This document shows positions 47,208 to 59,264 of a stretch of 64,000 nucleotides of DNA, piece by piece. The stretch comes from Chenopodium formosanum (Eukaryota; Streptophyta; Magnoliopsida; Caryophyllales; Amaranthaceae): contig CM044880.1 of assembly GCA_024500155.1 (NCBI GenBank), forward strand, positions 7,936,001 through 8,000,000. The letters are read 5' to 3'. Made by a program: the position numbers and the translations under genes. The notes beneath the pieces are model-generated. The model worked only from the letters and a program-made list of their open reading frames with translations, did not search any database and was not told the DNA's origin. Numbering within the stretch: the first letter of the stretch is position 1; every line of letters starts with the position of its first letter.

Positions 47208-47550
47208 TAGAGGTGGTTATTGGGTAGGGTAGCCAATGATAATAGGGTTTTTAATGGACATGACTCTTATTGGGTAGGGTTAATATAGGGTCAACATGTT
47301 TTTCCAATTTAATTGATAAAGAAATACATAATGTAAAAATAATTATATAGATAAATTTGTATTCATATGTATATAATAATAGCTTTGTCCCATATTTATT
47401 TTAATTGATATTTTGTAGGCCTGCCCATTATCGACCCGCTAATGACCCGTGACCCGCATTGACCCGACCATATATTGACCCTATAAAATGTGACCCTCTT
47501 TGACCCGACTCGCAAAGACCCTGACCCGACCCGCTCAATAACCAGGTCTA
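47208..47550. repeat. hAT-type MITE
   Basis: Ends TAGAGGTGGTTATTGGGT and (reverse complement) TAGACCTGGTTATTGAGC. Flanked by a perfect 8-bp duplication GTTATGTG at 47200-47207 and 47551-47558, the hAT hallmark. Inside are GGGTAGGGT- and GACCCG-rich repeats. No coding capacity. Confidence 0.92.
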
Positions 47551-47558
47551 GTTATGTG

Positions 47559-47970
47559 TATGCATTGGAACTCATTTTTTCTAATTTATACAAATAATCT
47601 ATCTAAAAAACACATAATGACAACATAACACTCTCACCGCTCACAATCCGATCTATTCACAAATCATATTGCCTTAATGAAAAAACAAATTTTAAACAAT
47701 GCATTAACTTTCATATTCAAGTAAAAATTTCACATACAATTAAAAAAACGCCTTTAAAAATCAAACTATTCAATTCTTTAAATTTTAAAACATACAATTA
47801 ACAAAAACTTAAGAATGTTAACAACTCCTCAAAAATCGTATATTTACATTCCTGCAACTCAAAAAATTAGGGGCACAATGTAAAACCCAAAAAATGAACA
47901 AAAACTATTGTTCATAATAAATTTCTTAATGCCTTAACATAATCCAAAATTACACATAATTGTTTTTTCC

Positions 47971-48004
<34 letters not shown>

Positions 48005-48079
48005 AATACCCGTTGACTTTTGAAACCTCATCCTCGCCTAGGCCTAGCCACATTACGTAAAATAACATTAACCAAAAAA
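47559..48079. other. AT-rich gap and 3' flank of the MASS-like gene
   Basis: AT-rich sequence with an A-run of about 30 at 47975-48002. No gene seen. Confidence 0.5.
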
Positions 48080-48478
48080 CTACCTGGGCCGGGATCTAAT
48101 ATTCCGTACGGTTCGACCAGACCGCGGAGTTCTCCCTAATGCAGCACAACAACCACAACCTTTAACCCGAGGCGAACCCGGTTCATCAATCTCATCCTGG
48201 TTCGACCGTGTGGTCTTTATCGGCTTAATATTAATCGTAGGATTATTAACGTTTAAGTCATCACAAAAACGTGATTGTTGTCGTTGTTGACCGTGTAGCG
48301 GTCTATTTGGTAGAGTGAATTCTTGAGAATAAAAACGTGGTTTGGTCGAATTAGACCTGTTTCTAGGCCGAGTTATTTCACCTGATAAAATTAAGTCGTC
48401 CCAAACAAGGCCTGAAGAGCCTTGACGCCTGAATGAAATGTCTGATCTTTGTAATCCTCCTGCACTTACTTGCGCCAT
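48080..48478 (-). CDS. MAPK substrate-like protein (MASS/At1g80180 family)
   Basis: 132-residue single-exon gene. The N-terminal block LQRSDISFRRQGSSGLVWDD is the hallmark of the plant family named MAPK kinase substrate protein, to which the MASS stomatal-lineage MAPK substrates belong. A C-terminal SP site (EPGSPR) is a candidate MAPK phosphorylation site and is followed by the conserved GCGCCAALG block and a basic tail, GRTVRNIRSRPR. Length and layout match the family. No signal peptide or membrane segment. A TATA box lies 126 bp upstream. The stomatal role is known for some Arabidopsis members and is only inferred here. Confidence 0.88.
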   Translation of the reverse strand: MAQVSAGGLQRSDISFRRQGSSGLVWDDLILSGEITRPRNRSNSTKPRFYSQEFTLPNRPLHGQQRQQSRFCDDLNVNNPTINIKPIKTTRSNQDEIDEPGSPRVKGCGCCAALGRTPRSGRTVRNIRSRPR

Positions 48479-48603
48479 TAAGTTTGATTTTCTCTCTCTT
48501 TTGTCTTTTTTTTTTTTTTTTTTATCGTGTATGGATAATGAATTGTTGTTTCGGTTTTTTTGGTTGGCGGGTTATTTTAAGGTAGGTGGTGAACTTTTGA
48601 CAC

Positions 48604-48611
48604 TATTTATA
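48604..48611 (-). promoter_or_regulatory. TATA box of the MASS-like gene
   Basis: TATAAATA on the minus strand, 126 bp upstream of the ATG. The leader between is CT/T-rich on plus and A-rich on minus. Confidence 0.5.
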
Positions 48612-50057
48612 GACTATAGAGGGTTTGAAGGAATAAAATAAGGGGTTGTTTAATAGGAGTACTAAGTAGTATAAGATTTGGAGATTTAATTTTCTTTAGT
48701 GTATCTAAATATAGGTGTCGTAAATAAAGTTTAAGATTTAAAAAAATATATTTTGTGGAGTAAATTTAAGATTCAAGACAAGAGATACTTGTTATGGATA
48801 AAATTAAGTCTTTGCTTTGGATATAATTAAGGTTTAAAATTATCCTGGTTTCAAAAAAAAAAAAAAAGGTTTAAAATTATCCAGTGGTTAAAAATAAAAA
48901 AATTATAATATAATATAGGTTGAACAAGTCATAATCTGTTATAACTTATATGCAATGTTGGATCACAAACTTGTTTAAATAAATAAATAAATAAATAAAT
49001 AAAAATTGTAGGATCACAAACTTGTTTCAAAAAAAAAAAAAAAAAAAAAAAAAATTGTAGGATCACAAACTTTTTCTTCAAAAAAATAAATAAAAATGTA
49101 GGATCACAAACTTTGATTATTGTCTGAAACTAACAGATTTATTCAGGTATAGTCTTGCATAATTCAACATGTAATTTAATTTGCTTACTATAGCTTAATT
49201 ATTAGCTATAGTATTATGACCTATGTCATTATTTGATATGTTAATGACTACCTAATGACTATTTACAATTATTACGCTCAACATAATTTATTAATTATAC
49301 TATTACAGTAGTGGATCTTGCCCGAAAATATAATAGGGGTCGGGATTTAAATATTTTACCTCTTACTCAAAACTAATAAGTATACCCTAATATTAGTGTA
49401 AAAAAAAAAAAAAAAAAAAAGTATACCCTTATATTTTATAAGTAAATATCGGTTATTTAAAAGCATTAACTAATTAATAACAATAACTAGTGTGTGGCGC
49501 GGGCGTTGCATCGGATTATCACTTTGATTAAATTGTTTCTTTATGAAATGTATTAGCATCTATTATGTATGTTATGCATAAATGTTAAACATAATGTTAC
49601 TATTTAACAAAGAGTATAGAAAACAATTTTAAATACTCTATTGTTTGAGAAATGTTGATTTTATTCCTCTTATTTTTTTTTTTCAAACTGCTTATCTCGT
49701 TTTCTTTTTAATTGGTGCGCGTCATTTATAGTTATATTTATTTGTATAGATGACATGAATTATTATTAGCTAAAATGGTAAAGAGTTAGATCTTGTATTC
49801 TCAAGGTCAATGTTCCAAACCCATTGAATGGAAAGTCTATTTAAAAAGAAATTACTTGATTGACAACGACTTTTTGGACTATTTTTATTTTACTTTTAAA
49901 ACCAACCATCGTTGATTATTTATTTAATTAATTAAGCTTTGTTTGAATGTTCACGGAAATTAAAATTTGGTAGACAGCACAAAAATTAAACGACCATAAT
50001 ATAGCATATACTTCATTTTCGTTTGACACTATCATAGCATCATTGCCAATATTGCCA
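48612..50057. other. Intergenic AT-rich region with repeat fragments
   Basis: At 48957-49115 four copies of GGATCACAAACTTG-type units are separated by A-rich spacers including (AAAT)n. At 49487-49520 a minus-strand CTAG|T with an upstream GC-rich imperfect stem resembles a degraded Helitron 3' end. No gene seen. Confidence 0.45.
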
Positions 50058-50412
50058 TCAATTACATTATACTAAAGGCGAATCTGATATGACACTTGTC
50101 AGGTTTTGATTAAAAAAATCCCGCCACTTTTACTTTCCTTTTTTTAACAAATATTTATGAACATTATTTTATAATATCCTATAATATTTAACTTTCAATT
50201 TAACAACTATATATAAAGTATATTCTTCATGCATTCAATGAAAATATTTTGACATATAATATTTTATAATAGGTATTTTATGGAAAAGAAAATCAAGTAT
50301 TTGTTTCAATTAAAAATATTGATTTTTATTTTTAATTAATTATTGTTAAAATAACATTATAATTTATAAATATGCTAAGTAAAAATCGTGCATTGCACGG
50401 GACTTAAACTAG
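50058..50412 (+). mobile_element. Small non-autonomous Helitron
   Basis: Begins TC after an A (A|TCAATTACATTATACTAAA) and continues with AAAGGCGAATCTGATATGAC, a 5' end typical of plant Helitrons. The 3' end has the hairpin CGTGCATTGCACG, 11 bases, then CTAG followed by T. No terminal repeats or target duplication, as expected for insertion between A and T. About 355 bp, non-coding. Confidence 0.75.
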
Positions 50413-50590
50413 TACATTGATACATTGTCATAATCATAAATTCATAATGCAAAGTAATTAAGAAAAGAAAGGGATATAATCAGACTTTGTATATATTAGT
50501 TGTTATATTTGTTAGATAGATAATTAGCTTGATATGTATCCCTTAATTATAGCTAGTCACAGCCTAGCTTGACGCTTGTAATTATTCTTG

Positions 50591-50598
50591 TATATAAG
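50591..50598 (+). promoter_or_regulatory. TATA box of the cysteine-rich peptide gene
   Basis: TATATAAG, 82 bp before the start codon at 50673, predicting a leader of about 50 nt. Confidence 0.6.
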
Positions 50599-50672
50599 CC
50601 AAGGATGCTTAATGAATTAATCAAGGAAAATATTCTTTCAAAAACCATTCATTCTTTATTAAATCGATAGCA

Positions 50673-51166
50673 ATGGCATCAAGTATTCATTTTTCTATTG
50701 TCATATTTGTCTCTCTTTTGATCATGGCAAATGCAATTCGTAAGTGATGCAATTATATTTATTTTCGAGTTTGTTTAAGTACTGTTTAGGTTTATATATC
50801 AATTTAGTATGTACATATATACAAGTACATAATCATGATTATACTGTTATTGGTTTAGCTATAAAATTTTATATTATTATGATTCAATATATATGTTTTA
50901 ATTAAAAAATAATGTTTTATTAATTTGTGTAGGTGATGCTTATGAGTTATGACCCTTCAAATCATGGAGGATTGAAGATGGTGGAACAAGACAAGAACCA
51001 GTTGAAAAACATTGAAAGTGAAATTGGATCTAAAGTGGTGCTAAAGATATGCGAGCTACAAATTATTGGAGGACAATCAGTGTATTGTTGTCTTACATAT
51101 AAATGTTACGATAATAAAGACGCTTGTATGCGAGATTATAATAATAACCATTGTATGAAGGCATGA
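50673..51166 (+). CDS. Small secreted cysteine-rich peptide, possibly ESF1/MEG-like
   Basis: Exon 1 (50673-50739) codes for MASSIHFSIVIFVSLLIMANAI, a clean signal peptide followed by a GTAAGT donor. Exon 2 codes for the mature peptide ending at 51166. The visible Cys pattern is C-(13)-CC-(4)-C-(6)-C-(8)-C, with the core SVYCCLTYKCYDNKDACM. This recalls plant embryo-surrounding/maternally expressed peptides (CxCC or CC then C...C...C), but the match is loose. The exact acceptor is uncertain: the GTGTAG site at 50932 gives the wrong phase, while AG at about 50970 (before GATTGAAG) restores it. It has its own TATA box and downstream AATAAATAAAG. An inverted broken relative is at 54465-54585. Confidence 0.6.
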
Positions 51167-54100
51167 TAACAAGTTTTATATAATAGTAAACCATAAATAA
51201 TATAAAATAATGAGAACCAATTTCTCATAATCATTATATATATACTCTTTTCTTTTATAATAAATAAAGATTAATACTACTATTTTGTGTTTGATGATGC
51301 CTCTCCCAAGTAAAATAGTTGCCCATATTAATATCATTAATATTTTGTAATTATAAATTTATTAACAGTATAAAAGCTTGATGATCTCATCAAACACCCA
51401 ACAAGTTAAGGCAGAAAGTAGCTTTGTAGTATTACTTCATTATCTTTTTTATATGTGTCAAAATTGATTTTAAAAATCCAAATAGCCAAAAAAAAAAAAA
51501 ACGGAAATTCTTGATTTATTTGACTTAATTTATCTATACACAAGATGTTTAAGCGTAAGTTAATGTAACCAAATCACTACTTGTAATAAGCAAAACAAGT
51601 ACTTAATGGTGTATTATTTAATTAATTACTAGCTTCGCAATAATTAAGCTTAACAAGAACCATATAATCAATAATCATATATACGTAAACGTACTGTTGT
51701 ATACTCGTGTAATCTTATTCTGTTGTTTCTTAATAAAATAGAGCTATTTTTGTTATGATTGTTGCTTCCCTACCTTATAAAAAGTAGAAAATAACTCTTA
51801 GGAATAGTGTGCTACCAACTATACCCTCAAAAATATGTAAAAAATTGTGTACAAAAATGTATATTTACTTTTTTACCCTCATTAATATGTTTACTCTCAT
51901 TAATATATTTAATTGATTTTTTTTTCATTAAATATACCATCAATTAATACAAAGTTTTTTTTAACAAAAACTTATAATGCTTTTTTTTTTTAAATAAAAT
52001 AATTATAATGTTTTGTACTTCACATGTTATTATTATTATTTAAATAGGAAAAAAATTGTATGTACGAAGATTTCGTTTATTACCACGAGTTGATTTATTT
52101 TTACTCCTTCGTGATTGCTCTTCTTATTTACAATTATGTTGTCCTTTAATTACAAATATTGTTAAGGTTTATTAGATTTTCAATTGTACATTATTTGATG
52201 GCACGCACATAAAAATGCGGAATTTAAATGACATTCATATTAAATAATGATATTCGAGCAGATGTTATCAAGAAGTAAAAATAACTTTTAAATCCTAAAA
52301 TCGAGAGACATCGATGATAGAAAAAAAAAATGTATTAAATATGGAGAGAATTTAAAAGGTAAAATATAACTAAGTGGTTATTGCTTTAGTATTAGATATA
52401 GATATAGATATTAGATGGTCGTAAAACATTGAACTTACATTATTAAGTGTATAGCTACAACGAACATTTCACATATTATTACTCGACCAAGCTCAAAAAA
52501 AATTCGTTTGAAGAAAAAATACGTTAAGTATTATTGAATCATGCAAATCAATTAAGAGTTCTAAACTAGCTTAAGATATGAAGTGATGCAAATCAATTAA
52601 ATATTATTTAATAATAATTTTGAAATAACACTGTCAAACTTTTGAGGGTTTTAAAAAATAATTGTCATTAAAGATTTCGGTGGCTTTTTTTTTTTATACT
52701 TCTACAAAACCACTATATAGGCACATAAACCAAATAGTACGTATTAAAACTACTAGGTCTACCACCCAAACCAGAGGTGTAACTACGCGCTAATACAACT
52801 TCTATGCAAGAGCTAACTCTTTCGCGTGCATCGCGCGCGTAGGATACCCTAGTAGTATAAAAAATGAGAACTTTATTATAATTAGAAATTTTTAAAATTA
52901 TTACCCTAAAAAATGTCATTTGTGAATTACTAACCATAAAAAACTATACTTTGTATATTGTTAAAATGTTAACGTATAATTCTAACAACAACTATCTTTT
53001 TCTCTAATCAACCTACTAATTATCTTAATGACATTATTATTCAACCAAATTATAATTACTGGTTTTTAAACCTTAATTAATTAAATAAACATCAACCCGG
53101 CCCCACATCACCATTGCATCACCTCCAAAGGCCCCCTTACCACCTCCAACATATCTCCCATCATGAAACCCACTCCCCTTTCACTGCATCCCTCCCTCCC
53201 CCCCTCTCCCCCCCCCCCCCAACACAAAACACATCCCTTCCATTAGGGGTATTCGAATCGTTATCACAATATCACTATGGATTCAGGTAGCCAATAACCA
53301 AAAAAAAAAATGATATCCATGCATGAATCGAACCGATAAGTTCGATTGCTCGAACTTCGAGTACCAGATTGGTTATCGAATACCTAATATGATATCTAAT
53401 AATTAAAATTAAGATTTTATTATTTAGTTAATAATAAGTATTATGATATCATTTAATTCAAGACTAATTAACAACAACACCACAACAAGATGCATGCTGA
53501 CCAAATTAATAATAATATTACTTATCATTGAAATTAAGTAACACAATACGAAATTGCTTATTGGCTCGGATCGGATAACTATTACTTTTATAATGATACC
53601 TGATCACCTACCCGATTATAGGGATTTAGGTACCATATATCAGAATTCACAAATCATATCCCTTCCCACCTAAAGAAGCATCTACAAGCATAATACATAA
53701 AGAAACACATAATTATACATTTTCAGGCCGGAATTTTTATTTATGCGCAAACCCGCCTAAATGACCGGGTCGTGCGAGCTTTTTGGGCCGGGCCAAAAAC
53801 ATTAACTAAAAATGCATAAAACCGCATTCCCAAACTTGCCCAAAAAAATTAAATTTCAAACCGAGCTAGGCCCAATCTGATTCTGGGTCGGAAAAATCTT
53901 ACCAAAACCCTCTGAAAATCGGTCGGGCTATCCTTGGTCAGGTCTAGAAAAACATCAATTTTTATATCAAAACCCAACAAAAACAAAACTGATGAAATAA
54001 GCGGTCTAATAAAACAAATTGCAACAACCCAAACTCTTCACTTGTACCCCATGTGGAGTTGGGATGCCTAATCTAGCCTAGTTGCTTGTTTAGGTCAGTA

Positions 54101-54464
54101 AACTGCTTCTTAATGCTGGCTTTGTACTTTTGACTTGGCCTTGAGCTTTGTTGATTTGAGTTTAAATTCTCACTTATCTATTACTTGATATGATTTTGTA
54201 AATTTTGTAAATTGTGATTTGTGGTGGAAACACATAATTATTGTATAACAAACAAGATAAGCAAGATTGTCAAGCTTTTAAAAGTACTAAATGAAGTTCA
54301 ATTTGTTCATAGAAAACAAATTAACTTTTAAAAGAAAAGTATAATCATAATGATTAATTCTAATGATAACCGATCAAGGGGAAATACAAAATGATTATGA
54401 GAAATTTCCTCATTTTATTACAAGGATTACTCTTATGCTCTAATTCTCTAAATGTATGATTACT
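51167..54464. other. AT-rich intergenic region, no gene recognised
   Basis: Contains a possible Helitron 3' end at 52852 (CGCGTGCATCGCG stem, then CTAG|T) without an identifiable 5' end. A C-run lies at 53190-53220. 53250-53960 holds two stretches of GGGTATTCGAATCG and GACCGGGTCGTGCGAGC style that resemble degraded hAT elements. Open frames here are short and lack homology. Confidence 0.45.
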
Positions 54465-54585
54465 TCATGACTTCATACAATGACCATAATTGAAATCTTG
54501 GCAGCAAGCGGCTTGACTCAATAACATTTATATGTAAGACAACAGTAAACTGTTTGTCCTCCCAGAGTTTGTGGCTGACCAGAAC
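54465..54585 (-). pseudogene. Frameshifted second-exon copy of the cysteine-rich peptide gene
   Basis: After a GTGCAG acceptor the minus strand encodes a stretch ending GGQTVYCCLTYKCY, nearly identical to GGQSVYCCLTYKCY in the 50673-51166 gene. The frame then meets TGA. In a neighbouring frame the sequence goes on as AACCQDFNYGHCMKS and a stop, matching the end of the intact gene (DACMRDYNNNHCMKA). One base has apparently been lost between the halves. No signal-peptide exon was recognised upstream. Confidence 0.7.
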
Positions 54586-55809
54586 CTGCACAAATTAGTG
54601 AATGAAAATTAATTGTATGCTAAAACAAATTGAATCTATTATAAATATTAATGACATCCTTATGGCTAAATAAAACAATCATTATTATGCATTCTTCCAG
54701 ATGTTGATTAGGTTTTTTTTTTTTTTTTGTTTATTTTTTGTTTATTTCTTTTTAATGTGACGTGATTATCATGGATTATTTAGATTTTTTTTTTGAAAAA
54801 ATGGAAACTTAAAAAGTAAAATCCAACCTTTTGGCGTTCTGACAAAAAAAAATCCAACTTTCAATTAATCTCATAAAAATTCAACCTTATACCCCACATT
54901 CTCCCACAAATCCATTTGACCTTGAACCTGTTAAACAGGTTATTTTTTTTTTCTTTTTTTCTTTCTCCTTCAATTCATCCTTCCTTTCTCTTTCGTTCTC
55001 CTCCATATTTCCCGGTCACTAACCACAACCACCCAAATCACGACCACCCAACCACGAGTTTATGGCTACCTTAGTGCGTGCATCCATTACGAAATATAGT
55101 ATGAATCATTGTTGTATAGACCTAACAAACCAACTAAATACTTGATTTACATAATAGACTACATTTAATTTTAAAACCCATTGTGGATGTGGCCTGATTT
55201 GTTGAATTGAAGTAGTCCAAGTAATTTGACCATCCTCATTATTAGAGGTTCATACTTTAAGCCTAATCCTAACAAAATTACTAGTACTCCGTATTATTGT
55301 AATCGATACATGGCTAACTTTTAATGTCGCAATAGTAACTATTGGATTATGCTTGATATCACTGTAGTTTTTTATAAAGTCATTGTGATATAGCCTATAG
55401 GCCCTCTTGAAGTAAGACAAGTCATATGACCATCCTCATAAGTCATAAGACTACACAAGTTTATCTTCCTAATACTAAATGTTTGCAACTTATGAAATCA
55501 CATTGTAATATACCTCATATATTATTTTTGAATTATAATTGCAATATACCTTTTTTAGGGAAATAATTGTAACAATCCTTAAATAGAGCAAGGTAAGATT
55601 TTGGTTAAAAGAAAATCGATGATTAATAAGATGACACGTGTTAGGCTAATATTGGTGGAAAAGCCTCATAGATCGTGAAAGTGCAGAACCACTAACCATC
55701 CATGAAGAGGTTGACTTACCAAATATGGGTTGAAAAAAGGGCTGGTCCACTAAAAGTCAGTTACTAAGAAAAGAACCTCAAAAATAACAGAAGAATGCAA
55801 AAAACAAAC
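54586..55809. other. Intergenic region upstream of the membrane-protein gene
   Basis: AT-rich with T-runs near 54712-54728 and 54787. No gene seen; the right end is the presumed promoter of the 55810 gene. Confidence 0.4.
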
Positions 55810-57343
55810 ATGAAATCATCTCGAAAATGGGCAAAATCCATTTCTTCTATTTCTTCTTGCCTTTATTTTCTTCTCATCATCTTTCAAGTCCCACTTTTCA
55901 GGTACACATACACTAATTTTTTTTACATCTATTCGTAGTTATAATCAATTTGACACGATAATTGTTGCTACAATAGTCACAATGTTCAAATTTGTTTATA
56001 AAATCGCGTTTATAGACTTATTATAGTTAAGAAATTGATCAATGTCCATTTTATGTGTTAAGATTGTGTGTTATTTAGCATCAACTAAGGTGGATAATTG
56101 TTGTAACACGTTTCCATCTATAGCTAATGGTTAAAGTTATTTATATAATGTTAATGTGGTGCGGAAATAGAATGGAAATGGTGAAATCATATACTTTGTA
56201 TTAATAAATTCTCCGACCCCCCTCCAAAAATAAGGCTAATGAGAAAGTAATTGGAATTCAATTCATAGGTGATGGAAAAATCTAACAAGTGCTATGCCAA
56301 TATGAAGACATTTAGGATTTTGAAAAATACATATTTGGCTATTAGCAAATCTTGTGTATCTTTTAATTACTTGATGAAGGTTTTTGTTGACATTGTGTTT
56401 TTAGCTAGAAAAGTGTTGAGTACAACATTTTTACAATGGCCAAATCCTAGAATCATGAGAAATTATTATTATTCTTGCTTATGAATTACAGGGTTCCATG
56501 TCGAAGTGGAATATGCATAACTCCGGTTCAAGTAATATCTTCTCAGCTAATAGCATGCGAAGTCTTGCCTGTTTCACTTGTGAAGATCCTTCTTTACCCG
56601 GGTGCTATTGTTAATGCTCTTATCAATGGTATAAACATCCCCAATTATGATGATTTGCTAGAAATTTATAACTTTACTCATGTGAAAGAGGCTTCTGCAA
56701 TCATTGATCTTAGGCATCTTGAGGTTTGTCACTACTAATTACTGTTTAAACTTGTACTTTTGCATCTTCTGATATCATCATAGACTTAGATTTTGTTCTT
56801 TTCACCTTCGATTTAGTAAATTCAAGTGAAAAGAACAAAACCTTAATCTTAATCTTCGCGTAAGTGCTGCTGGTGTTTTCAGTATAACAGATAATAACTC
56901 TGACATTTTTTCTGAGGACTGTCATTCAGATTCTAGCAGGAAGCTACTTCTGTGTGGTTGGGGCAATACTCGGTCTGCTGAAGAATGGCAGATTAAGCTT
57001 ATTTGGGAGTTTGTTGCTTATATGGGGCTTGTTTAAGGAAATCATGCGGCAAAAATCTACCTGTTTAGACTATTGTCAGTCAGTTGAAGTTTCTCCAATC
57101 ATGTTAGTAGCTCTCTTTACCGCGTTATCATCTATCAGAAGCGATGTAAGAGCTGTCGTAAAGAGCTTTCAAGCACACCAATTAGCAACAGCAGCAGTTG
57201 ATTTGGATGAGCATATAAAGAAAAGGAAGAAGGATAGGGAGATGAAGAGGCTTGAATGGAATGTCAATTATGTTAGCAGTACTGCTACAACTCCTAGGTC
57301 TACAAAAATTGCACAACAAGGAATTAAAAATACTTTTTACTGA
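55810..57343 (+). CDS. Plant-specific multi-pass membrane protein, function unknown
   Basis: Three exons, 55810-55901, 56492-56723 and 56930-57343, close in frame to give 245 residues. The joined sequence resembles an uncharacterised plant transmembrane family I know from other eudicots: VPCRSGICITPVQVISSQLI after the first membrane segment, NALINGINIPNYDDLLEIYN, then ILAGSYFCVVGAILGLLKNG. Likely membrane segments: about 12-30 (may act as signal anchor), 109-125, 130-147 and 165-180. The C-terminus is basic and charged (HIKKRKKDREMKRLE), likely cytosolic or stromal. No enzyme motif seen. The gene appears intact with GT-AG introns. Confidence 0.8.
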
Positions 57344-59264
57344 ATTTTCCTCTGCTTTTTTTGTACAAGTATGATTTTATTCATTTATTGTTAGTATTTT
57401 CTAGTTTTTGGGGTTTTTCCTGGTTGATTTCTAGGTTTCTTTTTTATTTGGAAGGCGAAGATTGTTACAAATCCAAATCTTTTATCACATTTTCGTGTGA
57501 TGGCATATATTTTAGCAGTGAAACACAACATCAGTTTGCAATTTTTTTCATTGAAAATTTTGAGTTTGGGTACGCGTTCATATCAGCTATTACCATTGGG
57601 GTGCAGTCTCATTTCTTTACACTAGTGATTTTCGAGTTAAGATTGATAATGATGGTTCATTTGATAGATGATAATAAAGGATAAATTGACAACTGATGAT
57701 AATAATTTTATTCTACATAGTGATAGTTTTTAGCAAGTGAGTAATCTGTAACAAACTAACAAGTTAACATGTTGCATGAAGACATTCCCTTGCTTAAGTG
57801 GTTAAGTCACTAGAGAAAACTAGAGAGGATCCATCTCCATGATGACCATGAATTAAATTAACTTTCTCTACTCCGTGGATAAATTACCCACTAACAAAAG
57901 ATATATAAATTCAAATACATAGTGGTAGCGAGTGACTATGGCATTGAGTTTAGCTAGTTGGCAAAGGCATTGTCGAGATGTATTATCAATCGTGTTGGGT
58001 CACAAGTCATACCCAAGCTAATTTTTTAATAGACATAAATATGATAATGAACTAGGCATAAGCACAAACCGATATACAACTAGGATGTGTCATTTCACGT
58101 CTAGGTTGTCCATTCATAAACTGAAATATGTTCCGTAATTAGCGAGTCGGACCTATTGATAGTATCGAAACTTAGACACGCAAGTCAAGACATGACCTAA
58201 ATTGTATATCTTCATCTCTCTCATTCTTGTTATTTTGATGCTACATTACCTTAACAAGTCACAATGACATTAGTCACATTACCATTAAAGGCACCAATCA
58301 TTCATTGTCCAACTGGCCATATAAAAAATTGCTCAAGTTGGAACAAATATGATATGATCATCAATTATTTTGCAACTCTTGTTACCATATATAGCCAAAA
58401 ATCACATTGATTAATTATTAATTACACATTTAAAACTCAAATCTGATTTTGGCTCTCTGTATTGGACCATCCCCATGACTAGAATGTTTGGTGTGAATTT
58501 AATGGCATTTTCACAGGTTTTCTCTCTCCTAATTTCTCATCAATCTGCCCATCACGATCCCACCTTTTGTTGTCCTATGTTTCCAATTTCCCTTTAATTT
58601 ATGTTGAAAATGAAAGGTGAGAATTTTAGCTTCATGTTCTCAAAAATCATGACAAAAACATCATAGAGAGCCACAATTTTTTTCTGGTTTTGAAATTTCT
58701 ATCAGTTTACTGTCATTTTTTCTGGGCACTTTTTCATAACTTGGGAAAGGCCTCAAATTCTTAAAAAATTAATTGGGTTTTCTCAACTTTTTTATTTGCT
58801 GAGTGTTTGTACTAGTTTTGGGATCAATATTACAGGAAAAGAATTTGGGTAGGGTTCAAATTCAAATATTTGAGTTGGATTTTCCCAATTTGCAGATTGC
58901 TTGCACTAGTTTTGTAATCAAATTACAGTGCTGTCAACAAGATAAGAACTTTGGAGCAAATTTCAGATTTCTGAAGTGGGGTTTGTTCAGTGTAGCAGAT
59001 TTCTGAGTGATTTACAGGTAAAATCAAATAGTTTCTGAAGTGGGTTTTGCTTGGATGATGTAGAAATGTCTTTTTTTCATATACACATTCATGAAACTTT
59101 GATTGTGAAGGAATGATTTTTTATAGTAATTTGAGGCACACCTAGAAGTAGGTGTTTGATGCCTTGGTGTTAGGATTCGAGCAATCGAACCGCAACACTT
59201 GGGTATTGATTAAGGTTATTGGTTTATAGATGCAAGCAATTGATTGATGAATGGTATATAAGAG
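57344..59264. other. Intergenic region and 5' UTR of the racemase-family gene
   Basis: 57344-58500 shows no recognisable gene. From about 58600 the sequence is likely the racemase-gene leader: a donor-like TTTACAG|GTAAAATC at 59018 suggests a 5' UTR intron. Several short upstream ATGs are present. Confidence 0.4.

Noticed and set aside
52713..52937. 74-aa minus ORF
   Set aside because: No motif, AT-rich, overlaps a possible Helitron terminus.
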